Below, one piece after another: positions 33,549 through 46,352 of a DNA stretch of 64,000 bases (positions are counted from its first letter, which is position 1; each line of letters opens with the position of its first letter). The stretch spans positions 70,360,356 through 70,424,355 of the forward strand of contig CM037865.1 in the NCBI GenBank assembly GCA_021292105.1. The letters run 5' to 3'. Position numbers and translations under genes: made by a program. The notes beneath the pieces were generated by a model that worked only from the letters and a program-made list of their open reading frames with translations, was not told the DNA's origin and did no database searches. This stretch comes from Anadara kagoshimensis (taxonomy: Eukaryota; Mollusca; Bivalvia; Arcoida; Arcidae).

Positions 33549-34506
33549 TGTATTGTTTTGCAATACTCTCAGAATGCTTGTCTTATTCTCCTTCTAAGTT
33601 TTTGTTTAATTCCGACTTTCGACCACAGTGACTCTGTACTTGACAAAAACACGGCAATGGCGTTGTAGGCCATGTTCCAATGTCACAGACGTTTAAGAGT
33701 TTGTTTTTTAGTCTCTGGCTATTTTTCAATAAACTAGCTGAACATTTCTGCTGCAAAAGAAATTGTAATCAGCATTTGTGAGTTTTTTTTTGTTTTTTTT
33801 TTTTTTTGTTATTGTTTCAAGTCTAACCAAAAATGGGATAATCTTCTTTCTTTCAGTTTGAAGTCAATGTGATGATTAATTTTAAAACTAACCATTACTT
33901 CTTCTTTTTTTTTGTCGTCATATTTCTCGAGAGCCGTTTTAACTCTTTCACCACTGGTATGTAATAAGTAGCGTCATTGTATATTTGTATATATAGGAAT
34001 GAAATCATTTTAAAAGCAGAAATCACTCATTCCATTAGACCAAAGTAGCATTGGTCTGTATTTAAGATACTGTTTTTATAACACCACTAATTTGAAGTCG
34101 TACTGATTACTGCAACATGTTGATTGTTCATAGTTTTATAAATGTTTATACCTAACTAATAAATTAAAAGTAACATATTTCAAAAAGGATGTTTACATAA
34201 TTTAAAGTGATTTTAACTCATAAAGATCAGAGATAGTTTTAGATTTCAATCTGTTTTATTTAAGTTAAGGTAAACAGTTTTAAGTGATTTGTTTATTTCA
34301 AATATTTGCAAATACTGGAATATGTTATGTTGTATGCCAATAATACTCAATGAGCTCTTCGAATCCAACTGTTGTTATACAAACATTTACTGAAACTGAT
34401 GGAACATTTCCAAAGACGTTTCTCTGGAAATCTCTATAGGACAAACGTAAAGGCAAGCAAAAGGAATTTCTTGAAATTGATTTTTTGCGTTTTGGTTGTG
34501 AATGTC
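33549..34506. other. AT-rich noncoding stretch
   Basis: Poly(T) near 33785-33807. No supported gene. Confidence 0.4.
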
Positions 34507-34650
34507 CGGTGGCTGGTTTAGGACATGAAAACAAAACTAATTTAAAAAATTCATGTATCTTGTTATAATGAGATACTAAGTCGTTATAGCGAGATACTTT
34601 CTCATTATAACGAGATAATAAATTTTTTTCATGTCCTAGACTAGCCATCG
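34507..34650. mobile_element. Hairpin-end MITE with tandem TTATAACGAGATA core
   Basis: The left end GGTGGCTGGTTTAGGACATG is complementary with few mismatches to CATGTCCTAGACTAGCCATC at the right end. The core has three near-palindromic units of the form TTATAACGAGATACTAAGTCG. The minus-strand ORF crossing it is not a gene. Confidence 0.75.
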
Positions 34651-35327
34651 TATGAATGTGATTCGGAAAGGGTTTAGATAAAATAAAATTGACATCTTCC
34701 ATTAGTTTGTCTTTCTCAGATGTACTTTAAAACTTGACATTATTAAAATGACACTGATTTGCATTCAATGATGTTAAAGTGTACTTGCTTGTTTGGAAAT
34801 TTTTCTAAATTATTTCTTCTAATGGAATCTTCAGTGAATTTCAATGGAATTTAATATGTATAATCAATTAGTTAAAACACGTTTAGGTTTTGTGTCTGAA
34901 TATGAAGAAAGAGGAAATTGCAATTTTGTTAAATGTTATATATAATATGTTCATACCAATTAAAAGTACCTTCAAGCTCGATATGTCCATGGTTTTCAGT
35001 CAAGGTTACACGCGTTCGGAAACAACATGTTTTACCTATCAGCTACTTGTCAAGGATTTGAATCTATAGATGAATAATTGGTAACCACTTAAGAATATAT
35101 ACGTACTTTTCAAGAAATGCCGATAGCCGTTTTATGATTTAACAATGTTGCTTAGACACTAATTGTAGCTTTGGTTCCTTTAGTAGGTTTCTGTCAAAAG
35201 ATGATGATTGTCTAGGCTCTTAGACACCATAAGGGCGGTATACACGCACTTTCAGATGTCTGAAAGCATAGGAATAAATATATAATATTGTCTCTTAATG
35301 TAAGGAAGAAACAAAAATACCGACACA
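34651..35327. other. AT-rich noncoding stretch
   Basis: No supported gene. Confidence 0.35.
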
Positions 35328-35420
35328 TGATGATGATGATGATTATGATGATGGTGGTGGTAGTGATGATGATGACAACGACAATGATGATGATGATGGT
35401 GGTGGTGGTGGTGGTGGTAG

Positions 35421-35469
<49 letters not shown>

Positions 35470-35526
35470 AATGGTGATGGTGGTGATGATGATGATGATA
35501 GTGGTGGTGGTGGTGACGACGACGAC
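35328..35526. repeat. (GAT)n(GGT)n microsatellite
   Basis: About 200 bases of GATGAT and GGTGGT triplets. All ORFs here (Met-, His-, Ile- or Ser-rich) are low-complexity artefacts. Confidence 0.97.
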
Positions 35527-35534
35527 AAAAACAT

Positions 35535-35829
35535 CCATTATGATAATCCATGAACCTTTTATTTGAAAAACAGAAAAATAAATGTCATTTTGGAATATGG
35601 CCTTTATAATTTCAACCCCGCATTGTAACCACACAAACTGATTTATATCTTATTTTATTGAAATCTTCATGATATTCATACACACGAATTGGACTATAAA
35701 TGTATTACAAACATAGTGGACCAATGTAAGATAGATCATTAAGTTGTAACACTTATGACCAGTAGGCTATTTATAAAATAGAGACAAAACATAAGATGTC
35801 CTATATAGTGAATATCAATATGTAACATT
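35535..35829. repeat. Duplicated block (copy 2)
   Basis: Second copy of 29439-29707, about 6.1 kb away in the same orientation. Confidence 0.85.
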
Positions 35830-36990
35830 TTATGTGACGACAACGGCAACAATGATGATGATGATGGCAACGGGCATACATACACGAACAGGACATAAAT
35901 GAATAAATGGATGACAAAAACAGTTCTAAATAAGACAAAGTATGACAAATACATATTGTGAGAACTGGTTATAATAATGTCGACTTTGAACTTTCACTGA
36001 GATAAATAACAAAATCACTTCCAGTTATTTTGTATAAAATTTCTGTATCAGTAAATCAGAATTTATCAAAACAAGAATCTATTGTTCTTTGTTGTTTGGA
36101 TTGTGATTTGATCATGGACTGGTATGTTTGTTTTTTATCTTTCATATTTTGTTTTTATTGCCTTTCATTTTGTCGTTTTGATACGATTATTAAATAGAAC
36201 GAGTGAAAGTGCTTGGATCAGAGCCGAATCAGAATTTAACAAGGCATATTTCCTGATTTTGTTGTTACTCACAAATAATCAGTATAAATTAAATGTTTTA
36301 ATTTCTACCCCAGTGAGAGCTACAATCTGGTGCCCGTTAACAGAGATATGTGACCTGATTAATGATAAAACCACTCGAGACATACTGCATTAATAACACT
36401 GAAACAAATTGATGTTTTGACTTTAAATCCTTTATTTTCACTTCAGAAATAGAAAGGTCATACCATTTACACCATAGAAGTGTACATATCAACGTACAAA
36501 TAGTCCCTCCTGACAATGATAACAAAGCACGGTGTACTTATAGAAGAGCTTTACTATAGATTAATTTACACAGATCATGAACTCTCATCAAATCTTATCT
36601 TGAATTAATTTAGTTTTTAGTGATAATATAATATAATAAAAGTGACTGACAAACCACTAGCACTTTATTGTAAGATAAAACCACCTTACTTTATTTTGAA
36701 CCATTAACAGTTTTCTTGCTGAAGATTTCCCAAGGCTGAAGTTTCTTATTACACAAAGGTTATCACGGTATTACTTTGATTTCTCTACTGTGCATTCCTC
36801 AGACTCTCTGTTTATATATCAAGTTTAGATCAAACATTGCTGGCTATAATGACATTAGTCCAACTTAAATCAAAAGCAGCCCTTCAATCTGAAATAAAAA
36901 TACAAAGCAGATAAATGAATTCCAACAATGTTGCAATTAAAAGCTAACCTTCTCAGCATACATACAGCAAGAGAGAGAGAGAGAGAGTCT

Positions 36991-37026
<36 letters not shown>

Positions 37027-37677
37027 GCTGCTTGACTTGAATATATGTTGTGTATCAGTTGAAATGTTCACTTGAAGACACCTGTTGATATTAAACATTT
37101 AAGAGAGTTTGATAGTATTGTTACGTATTCTCTCTTTAATACTACAATAACGTTTATATGTCCCAATGTTGAAATGTAATGTGGAGGTTGGAAACCTTGA
37201 CTACTGCAGTATGTTACAGTTTATATTGTTGATGATTGATAAGGGTTCCAAGGTTATGTAGTATAAGCTAACACACTCACACATGTAATATGTAATTGTA
37301 CTGTAAATAGAACAGGTTTTATGTGAGGAACATATATGATACTACAGTAGTACGTTGTATGTCGTGATGTATATTTTAATTCTGTGAAACTGGACACTGC
37401 AATATGCCTTTAGTGAAACTACCTACAGCTTTGATCCAAGTGAAAATAATATAACGATTGTTATACAATTGTTATATACTTGTCGTTCAGTATTGAGTGC
37501 ATCCATGCATATTGAGTACCAGAGCAATATAGAAACGAAGTAACATACAGGTAATATGTACATTTGTATACCTGCTGGAACCATGAGAACAATTAACATA
37601 ACAGATGGTATCTTATTTCAAATAAACAATGCTCTACATGTACATATGCCTAAGGTTTTAACTGACCTTTTTCAGGG
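35830..37677. other. Noncoding stretch
   Basis: Includes a microsatellite of (GA)n then (CA)n at 36969-37024. The 89-codon ORF at 36124-36393 has no recognisable domain. Confidence 0.4.
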
Positions 37678-37795
37678 CCTTGATGGCCGAGTTGGGGATC
37701 ACAGTGCCTCTCATCGTCTGGGATAGAATTCCACTCCGTTTTCTCCACCATCCAGGAACAGACTGTCTCGATATAAGTGAAAGAATCTTGAATCC
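37678..37795 (+). mobile_element. tRNA-derived SINE, family B, internally shortened (copy 1)
   Basis: Begins TTGATGGCCGAGTTGG, a box A-like tRNA start of Leu/Ser type, and ends CTCGATATAAGTGAAAGAAT then CTTGA, the same tail as 44335-44530. The box B region is missing. Confidence 0.55.
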
Positions 37796-37899
37796 ATTTT
37801 TCCACATGAAAATGGAAGCTACCGAGGCTCGGCACATTGTATTATATGTATACATCACAAATATGGTTTCCATTTATGATTAGGTTAATTGTTCTTTTT

Positions 37900-38590
37900 A
37901 AGCAAAATATCAAATTTGTGTCACTTTGTTCATAATTACTAAATAAAGAGAAAACAAAAAATAACAGTTTACATTATCCAGCATGTGTTTCTCTATAAAC
38001 TTTCTTTGTCATTTCTGAGCAATTATTATCACATACTTTCAATATTAAATAAGGCTTTTATTTCACCAACAAATGAAATAATTTTGATAAAAATCTGTAA
38101 AACCGGTAATTTGACCCTAAATGATATTATACAAACACGTCCCTAAATAAGAATAAAGCTAAAATTTCGTGTTACAAAGGATTTTATAGTCCTGTATAAA
38201 CTGATTACATGGCTATTATTGCATTTCAAGAAACTCCCATGCACATTTTATGCGTGTTTTTTTGTTTCATTTTAATCTTTTACAAGTCTTTAGGTCCCAT
38301 GCATATCATTGCATATTAGTATTGGTTTCATACCTACCGGAGCGAAGGCTTTTAATTGGCTTAATGTTTACAATTTTCTGAGACAAAATCTGGATTTTAT
38401 AGTCCAGTCAAAACCTTTGCCGTATTACGATTTAAATCTTTTAAATGTTTTGACTTCCATACATGCATCAAACTTTGATATATGTAATGGACATGTGTAT
38501 ATTGGTTTCAACTTTATTAACATTTCACTTATTGACACAATTTTTCATGTTTCAATGTCCTACATGTTACAACTAGATTTTAGAGTAATT

Positions 38591-38593
<3 letters not shown>
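37900..38593. other. AT-rich noncoding stretch
   Basis: The 108-codon ORF at 38309-38635 starts only at a TTG and runs into the TA microsatellite, so I do not call it a gene. Confidence 0.4.

Positions 38594-38667
<74 letters not shown>
38594..38667. repeat. (TA)n(GA)n microsatellite
   Basis: TA run passing into a GA run. Confidence 0.97.
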
Positions 38668-38669
<2 letters not shown>

Positions 38670-39304
38670 AATTAAACCAGATATGTCTCATTCCCTCGTA
38701 TTGGTTTCGTGAAGAAATTCAATTGGCAATATTTTAAACAATTTTCTTTGTCAAGTAATTGCATAAACATGCTGATTCTAACACGACCAGCTCACTCCTT
38801 TCTCATATATCAGCAAAGAGAAGTATTTTTATTGGATGTCATTCCAGTAGGAGAGCGGTTTTTTGATAGTCACATAATCATAACTTTAATTTAGACATGT
38901 TGTTAGTTCCTAAAAATGCAGCATTTTCTTATACTTAACACAGTGTTGTATAACCAGCTGTAGCATCATGTCTGTCTGTCACATGTTTCCAAAATTAATT
39001 AAGTCGAGGAATTCAGGGGAGTCACGACTCGAGATCCAAACAATCCAATCGTGATCTCAAACTTTTTAAAATACAATCAAATATACGTGTTATCGGTCAT
39101 GACAAACACATGTTCTGTTTCGAGTGTTGTTCATATAAAACTTTCAAGTAATCTTGAGAGCAGCACTTAAATTGTGACAAATTTGCTTACTTATATGCAT
39201 TGAAAATTTCATATATGCCAACATTTCCAAGAACACCAGAGATTGTAAGCTTAGTTTCAGTAAAAATAGCTGTATGATAACCATGCCACTGGACATTAAC
39301 CGAA
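38668..39304. other. Noncoding stretch
   Basis: No supported gene or repeat family. Confidence 0.35.
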
Positions 39305-39485
39305 ATGCACATCCAAAGTCTGGAGTACTATAACCATGCAATGCACATCCAAAGTCTGGACTACTATAATCATGCAATGCACATCCAAAGTCTGGAGTAC
39401 TATAATCATGCAATGCACATCCAAAGTCTGGAGTACTATAATTATGCAATGCACATCCAAAGTCTGGCGTACTATAATCATGCCC
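39305..39485. repeat. Minisatellite, 36-bp unit, five copies
   Basis: The unit contains GCACATCCAAAGTCTGGAGT and ACTATAATCATGCAAT. The 36-base period keeps all frames open, so the repetitive ORFs on both strands are artefacts. Confidence 0.93.
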
Positions 39486-40017
39486 CCTACCAATAAGTGT
39501 TTGTCTTTTTTTTTTGTCATGTTTTGTCATTTCTCTCACTTATTTTTTGTTCTTGGTTACGTTGGCCATATTGTCATATATGCTTTTTAAAGTAACATAT
39601 TTCTATTTTTGTCCATCAAATTTGTACTTTCTGAGAAAGGTTTCACTTTCATTTCAAACACTTGTGATGGTTTTCAATACATTAGTCACACCTGGAAAAC
39701 ACAGAGTTGTAATCTTTGTTATCTGAAATCAGTCGAGTTTACAGACAAAAGTAAATATGTCTGACAGAGGTTTATCACAGACGATGTTTATCTGAAATGT
39801 TTTCATTCTCTATAAAGTTACCAGGTATAAAATGTTCTACAATAGATCCTAGCCAGATTATATATAATCCAACACAATCAAATCATCTTAAACATAATAT
39901 TGTTGTATTGTAAAGTAACTTATTCTCAATAAAACAAAATTTTGCTTTATTAGTTTTACTGGATTTTTATATTGTCGGCAGTGGAGAGATACACAGTGTT
40001 CACATACAATCAGAAAC
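39486..40017. other. AT-rich noncoding stretch
   Basis: No supported gene. Confidence 0.35.
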
Positions 40018-40455
40018 AAAACATACCAATCCATGTCCAAATCACAATCCCAAAGCTAATTGAAACAAACATACCAACCCATGTCCAAATCACAATCCAA
40101 AAGTAAAAAAAACCCAATCCATGACCAAATCACAATCCTACAGCAAAGTAAAAACAAACATACCAACCCATGTCCAAATCACAATCCCAAAGCCAATTAA
40201 AAACAAATATACCAACCTATGTCCAAATCACAATCTTAAAGTAAAGTAAAAACAAACATACGAATCCATGTCCAAATCACAATCCGAAAGAAAGTAAAAA
40301 CAAACATACCAACCCATGTCCAAATCACAATCACAAAGCAAAGTAAAAACAAACATACCAACCCATGTCCAAATTACAATCCCCAAACAAAGTGAAAAGT
40401 TTGAAAACAGGCAAATTAGATAAATTACATGAACTTCCACCATGGATGTGAGTCT
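40018..40455 (-). mobile_element. Retroelement 3' end with eight diverged 48-bp units (copy 3)
   Basis: Eight units with the core CATGTCCAAATCACAATCC, several with small deletions (one is about 42 bases), followed by GGCAAATTAGATAAATTAC and ATGAACTTCCACCATGGATG, the start of the 3' UTR seen at 355-400 and 11608-11650. The match ends within about 60 bases of the array. The units are more diverged than those at 9236-11607, so this copy is probably older. Confidence 0.85.
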
Positions 40456-40750
40456 AGGTGCAATATATGACTTAATTTTGTACCCCATTTGGGTATCTGC
40501 TTCATGGATGTTCTTGTCATTCCCTTTTACTGATTAGACATTACTGACCAGTGTCGTGTGTTAATTGAATTAAAGTATTGAAATATTCGGAAATGGCGGC
40601 TAGTATTGAAAACTTTTTTATATGAACATTTTTAAATTGGCATATGAAACTAGTTTATGTATTAAAGTTTAGCTTTACTCGTCATCTTTTCGGTACGTAG
40701 TGTTATTGCTTAACTAATTTATTTGGGAATTCAAGAACAGATATGAAAGT

Positions 40751-40800
40751 CATGTGCTACTTTTGACTTTTTATGAAATAATACATTCAAAATTAGCACA
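40751..40800. repeat. Half copy of the 43199-43299 hairpin repeat
   Basis: CATGTGCTACTTTTGACTTT, TTATGAAATAATACATTCAA and TTAGCACA match the left half of 43199-43299. Confidence 0.65.
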
Positions 40801-41262
40801 AGTATATCACATTACTCTCCTACTCAATGTTAATATTTGTATATTATAAAAATAAATATTTCCTTAGTATGTTGTAATTGTGTAAGGATAATTCTCCCAT
40901 TGTATTGTATGGATGCCTCCCTCACAAAGCTTAATTCACAATAGATCTTGACACACATGCTCTAATAGGGAGACTATTTTTATACCAGTCTTCAATAACT
41001 TGGTGTTTTGTGGTATAGTACATACATAAGGTACAGTTTTTTCTTACACACTCATTCATATTGCCCTAGATAACAGATCTTGTACAATTTATAATATTTT
41101 GTCATATATTATTATATATAGATTAATAAACAGGCATTATTGTCATACCAGAATATATATATTGTGTTCCTAAAATGCGTGTGTATATATAGGTCATTTT
41201 CACATTATCGGTATTGGGGAAATATCACTGTGATAGAGTCTTTCCGAAGTATAATTCTTGAG

Positions 41263-41436
41263 TACAGTCAAAACTGTGTCAAAGGTCACCTCTATAAAGG
41301 ACCACTTGCTTATAAAGGCCAGTAACATTTTATCCCAATTGCTCTTTATTCATATTTTTGAACATGTATATAAGGCCCACCTGCCTATACTTTTACTGGC
41401 TTCCTTGGGTGGTCTTTATAGACAAATTTGACTGTA
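41263..41436 (+). mobile_element. TA-flanked MITE, family TACAGTC (copy 1)
   Basis: Starts TACAGTCAAAACTGTGTCAA and ends GACAAATTTGACTGTA, complementary ends of about 25 bases. The interior has CTTATAAAGGCCAGTAACAT and TTACTGGCTTCCTTGGGTGG. TA at each edge fits a TA target-site duplication. Confidence 0.85.
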
Positions 41437-42407
41437 TATATGTTATAGATAGATAAAGAAACAATTTTTAAAAACAAAATCTGCAATACGTCATCATATT
41501 AGACTTAATTGACACTTTTAGTTTAAAATAAATCTTTATGGTTTGTTTTTTATATAAAACATCACTAAGAATACAACATGATCAACAACTCCAATACAAC
41601 AGGAGATTGTAATGTTTAACTGTTTCCACGGCAAGACAAGAGATTGTTATGTTTGTATCCTTTGTTGCAGTCAAGTATTTCTAACTTTTTTTTTTTTAAA
41701 TTTTACTATTTTCTTTTATTTACAATATTACATTTTGTGAGAAACAGTTTTTGGGGTTTGCTTACTACATAGACACATAGACTTGTTCTCTGTTGATAAA
41801 TTTTTCATGGTGTTTCGGTGTCATTTTGACAAATGTAATGAGAACACTAATAATTATTTTCAACCGTGATTGTGATTGAATATGTTTGAGTTGAATCTAT
41901 ATACAGAAAAACTGCAGGCTAATTAGACAACAATCGTAAGGGTCAAGAACCTAATTTATAACTCTGCAGCTTTTCTAGAATAGCAGTTTTAAGACATCAA
42001 ACCAGACCAGAAGAAGTTAACACGATAAAGCAACACAGATGTAACAATACACAGCATCCGTAAAGTTTATTACACAACTGTAATAACAAAAATTATAAAG
42101 ATTTTTTATTCAACAAGGAAGTCAAGTACAAACATACCTACTGTCTATGTTATATAAAATGTCATCAAGCCCATTATGTGAAAAAGCTATTTTAATAAAT
42201 CTTGTGTTATTTCATTAATGACAAATGCAGTGTAAATAAAGTGATCATTCCTATGGCAAATTATCTGTAAAATACGTTATAAAATTAAAGGAGGGGACAA
42301 ATTGATATATATCTGTGTCTGTAAAGTCTTACATGGAAAATAAATGGCTTTCTTTTTGTTTTGCCTCTGACTGTCTGACTGACATATGAGGTGTATATAT
42401 GGTGCTA
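41437..42407. other. AT-rich noncoding stretch
   Basis: No supported gene or repeat family. Confidence 0.35.
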
Positions 42408-42543
42408 GTGTAATTATTATACTACATGTTATGTCAAGGTAAATCATTAACTTGTGCACGGTACTGTAGACAGGAGTGTAATCATTATACTACATGTTAT
42501 GTCAAGGTAAATCATTAACTTGTGCACGGTACTGTAGACAGGA
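42408..42543. repeat. 68-bp tandem duplication
   Basis: 42408-42475 and 42476-42543 appear to differ at a single base (GTGTAATTATT against GTGTAATCATT). A recent duplication. Confidence 0.95.
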
Positions 42544-43198
42544 GTGAGTATATACTTAATTGTTACATATGTGCATCCATGTGATATAAACTATGTAGAT
42601 AGTGCTATTGTCTACAGACATTTGAACTTACTTGACCTCTCAGACCAGAGGTTAACATTCAGGTGTACACATACATGTATTGTATATTTTCTTTTATTGC
42701 CCTGGTATTCTGTATATTAATATTTGTTTCTCACGAGTTCTCGTCCTTTTCATTATTACCTTTAAATTGTTTTCTGGAGGACAATTTGACACTCAATTAA
42801 AATTTATGGCCAAATTCAGAGACCATAAATTGCTATATAAAGTCTGGACTATCATACAGTCAATTTACAGTCGTATCTATAGATATATGATCTTTCTAAA
42901 ACTTTTATATTAAAAACAATGTCCATATTAAAAATAGTGTGTCTAAATGTTTATTGCATCAATTTCAGAACATATCTTTCTTTTAAAAACTAAAAATTAA
43001 GAGGTTTTTTTTAAATGTTTTAAACAAATACGCGCCCAACGTTTCCAGATACGTTGTCTTTTCCCAAACAACTGCCGCCCTATAGGTCAACACTTATCCT
43101 AAGACTGTTTTCAATTATTGTATTTAGTTATTGCACATGCATGTTGATTTGCACATCTTCTCTCGTGTGTTTTGCCTTGCGGTCTTCGTTGCTATTGC
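42544..43198. other. AT-rich noncoding stretch
   Basis: No supported gene. Confidence 0.35.
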
Positions 43199-43299
43199 CA
43201 TGTGCTGCACTTGAATTTTTATGAAATAATGCATTCAAACTAGCACATGACAACTACTTTTGATTGTATTATTTCATAAAAATTCAAAAGTAGCACATG
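43199..43299. mobile_element. Short hairpin MITE
   Basis: The left arm CATGTGCTGCACTTGAATTT continues through TTATGAAATAAT (43199-43230) and pairs with 43268-43299, about 32-base arms with three mismatches. The loop holds an inverted partial copy (TAGCACATGAC). A half copy lies at 40751-40800. Confidence 0.8.
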
Positions 43300-43381
43300 A
43301 CCACAATACGTTGTTTTATTTGTAATGTTAAGATTTCATTTGTAACTTATATCAGTTTAAAACTTATACCGTATTGTTTCG

Positions 43382-43612
43382 GACAATCCAGTGGACAAAA
43401 GTGCAATAATAAAATAAAAAAGCTATCAATTACAAAGAGTCAGCACGGAACAATTTAGAACTCCGTTTATTTAAATCAAAAACAGTGCTTGACTAGAAAC
43501 ATCTAGACGAGGAAACAGTGCATGCAAAAAACAGCATAGGGCTTCAAAAACTTCCTTCAAAACTGCTGCTAACAACATGATCAACCAGCACTCTCAAATA
43601 TCCGAAATTGGA
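43382..43612. repeat. Unclassified dispersed repeat (copy 2)
   Basis: Diverged match to 29150-29391. Confidence 0.7.
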
Positions 43613-44334
43613 TAGCTAGTTCTTGTTATTCAGTTTGCTTTGGACGGCAATGGAAGTTATAGACACTATAAACGACATTTCTAGACAGTTCAATGGTTAT
43701 ATTTACGTTTCGCAATTTTTGAAAATCTAATTTCTGTTTTTGAATCCTGAAATAAATTTAAAACACTGTCGTGTACGACATGCAATTCCAATATTGCTGG
43801 AACAGCCAATCAATGACGTCACGGGTATACGTGATGGGCGTAAGCATTAAATGACGTTACATTAGCAAATGTAATTATAGTCCTATTTCCTTCGTTCAAG
43901 GTCACGACAATCAAACATTATCAGTATTATATCAGTCAGTTTGTTACTAGTTTGTAAACAAGACTACTTTGTTACTTCACGTGTTACCGGGTTATTTTGT
44001 CATGACACCTGTCCATCATCTCGTGGTCATTTACAGTATACATTATTTAGAATGTTGACAAATATCTCTACATGTGATCATTGTCAAGCTTTTTAACATG
44101 TATGCAACGATCAATAATGACACACGTGCAATATTTATATTAATAAGTATACATGGATAAAAAATAATTTGAAAGTACTTCTCAGAGCCACCAAGAGCTC
44201 AACAAAATACAACCAAGAAAGGACATGGGCAAGGTGTAAAGTTGTTGCTTGTCAAAAGCCGAGAACTATTTAATTGCAACCATTGCTCTAGTATAAGTAT
44301 GTACTTGTAGATTCATCATACAGACAGAATGGAG
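43613..44334. other. Noncoding stretch
   Basis: No supported gene. Confidence 0.35.
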
Positions 44335-44530
44335 TGAGCTGATAGAGTTTTACGTCCCAGTCAAGATTCTTTCACTTATATCGAGGCGGTAAGTTCATGG
44401 ATGATTGAGGAAACCGGAATGTCAAGATAAAACCCACCGACCTTCGGCAAACGAACTGACAAACTTTTTGACACTAGTATCTGTCCCGAGTGGGGTTCGA
44501 ACCTAGACGCTGTGATCCGTTTTACAGTAA
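44335..44530 (-). mobile_element. tRNA-derived SINE, family B (copy 2)
   Basis: On the minus strand box B reads AGGTTCGAACCCCACTCGGG, followed by a body and the tail CTCGATATAAGTGAAAGAAT then CTTGACTGGGACGTAAAAC. A second partial box B, GATTCGAACCCCACTCGGG on the minus strand, lies at about 44583-44603, suggesting a partial duplication of the head. Confidence 0.75.
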
Positions 44531-44609
44531 ATATATGTTCACTCAAATATATGTGTTGTGATATAGCTGCAGAGAAATCTTTCCCGAGTGGGGTTCGAAT
44601 CTAGACGTG

Positions 44610-46345
44610 AAAGGCGTTTCTAAAGACCACTCGTCACCGAGGTCTTCTCATACAGAGGCTACATCTAAACAAACAAATGATAATATCAACCAGCGTACAT
44701 TGTAACTTATTTCTGGTTGCAATTAAATCAAACTTAACTAACGAATTGCATGGGGCCCATGCCTTATTTCTGAGAATCTTTGAACTCAGTTAGTTACCGT
44801 TTTATCATGGTAAATCAACATGGGTTTAATAAAGTAAACCAAGTATCAGAGTTAGCACAGAAACAACTAAGTGAAGTTCTTTGTTGGGTCCATTAACAGG
44901 TTAATAGCCAACAGTTTGTGCACACAGATTATGTAACAAAGTATTACAATCAAACTAAATATGTTTTTCTTCGTCAACTGCAGTTGTCGCAATTATGTCC
45001 TACATGCTTGTATAAGGATTGGAATGTGGAATTAATATAGGAACAGATGTGTTTGAAACATTCTCTTTATAACATAGACACGATTTTATATTTACGTCAC
45101 ACTTGATACTCTTGTGATATTTGTATTCTAAACAGTTGACTTCTAGCGGGCACCTGTTGGTAATTATTATGTTCAATGTTCACCTTGCTGTCACTTTCCC
45201 CATCAATAAAATGCGTGTAATAAAAAACCAACGGATACTGGTCAGTCTGCGAGGGGGGGATGTAGGGGGTATATACATATATAGTCATGTTTTGTTAATT
45301 TTTTAGTTATCAGTATTGTCCTACAACCATTTTACTAGACTTTCAACTGTAATAGACTCAATGGACAACTTCTTGAAAATATTGATATTATTCAGTTCCT
45401 GCAGACCTGTCGAAAGTTTAACACTGAACTAATGAAAATGAGTCAACTTCCAAGATATGGGTGGCTAGTGACCGAAAAGCTAAGAGACTGATAACAGCTG
45501 TGGGGATATAGCTGATGTATTAATGATGGGCAAAGAAGAGCTGCCGTGTTACTTATTGTTAAGCTGTTGTAGCAGGTGCTTGTTTGTTTGAAATAAATGT
45601 TAATTAGGTACTTCTTTAATTATGTTGTGTTTAATAGCGAGTAGGCGTAAATATTTTGCTTACTAAGCACAATTGAACTATTGACAATATGCCAGTCAGT
45701 TTAATAATCTTCTTTCCTGTGTATTGTAGAACAGCTGTATCCGGGTTTGATATTAACTTGAGAATGCTGTGAACATAAAATCTAATTGTTTGCTTTTATT
45801 GATATGATTAAAAGCATATCGAATACCGATTTATAATTTTACACAATATTGCCATTTGATAGATGATTAAGTGAAAACATCTCAGCCGGTTGGTGTTCCG
45901 TATTGTATTACGCCGCATCAGCAACATTCAACTGTCACACCCGCAAGATCGTGTTTACAATATTACCAAAGAATCAAGCAGCCAAACAAGGCATAGACCT
46001 ATTGCTGTGTTAGCAGAGATCAATGTGACAACACTACTGACTATACGTTTTTGGACGGGCTACTGTGACAAAACTGCTGATGGGGGATGGTCGGACACAG
46101 TTTCCGTTTTGTCGTTCCTTTACCGTTTTCCGATTTTTGGGTTACCATTATGTACTGACTTCCTATAATGCGTTTATGTCAGAAGATAACAGGTGCTTGT
46201 TACAAATATTTATTGTCTCTAAAAATCGTGTAAAAGAAGAGTATATATTTTAACATGACTATCTCTGTATTCTGAGTTAAATGTACCGGCCATTTTGAAA
46301 AAGCTTCGTCAGTGACATTCGCATGCTTTATCTTGATTATTTATA
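44610..46345. other. Noncoding stretch
   Basis: The 92-codon frame at 45890-46168 begins at TTG and has no recognisable domain. A 28-codon open stretch after CCTGCAG at 45405-45491 could be a last exon but lacks support. Confidence 0.3.
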
Positions 46346-46352
46346 GATGGTG

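Noticed and set aside
35212..35634. Poly-Ile, poly-His, poly-Met and poly-Ser ORFs
   Set aside because: Translations of a GAT/GGT microsatellite.
38309..38635. 108-codon ORF
   Set aside because: Opens only at TTG, ends inside a TA microsatellite, AT-driven composition.
39305..39590. Repetitive ORFs on both strands
   Set aside because: 36-bp minisatellite with a period divisible by three.
45405..45491. 28-codon open stretch after CCTGCAG, ending WLVTEKLRD then TGA
   Set aside because: The acceptor looks fair but no partner exon was found and the length is within chance.
45890..46168. 92-codon ORF
   Set aside because: Starts at TTG, no domain, no splice or promoter context.
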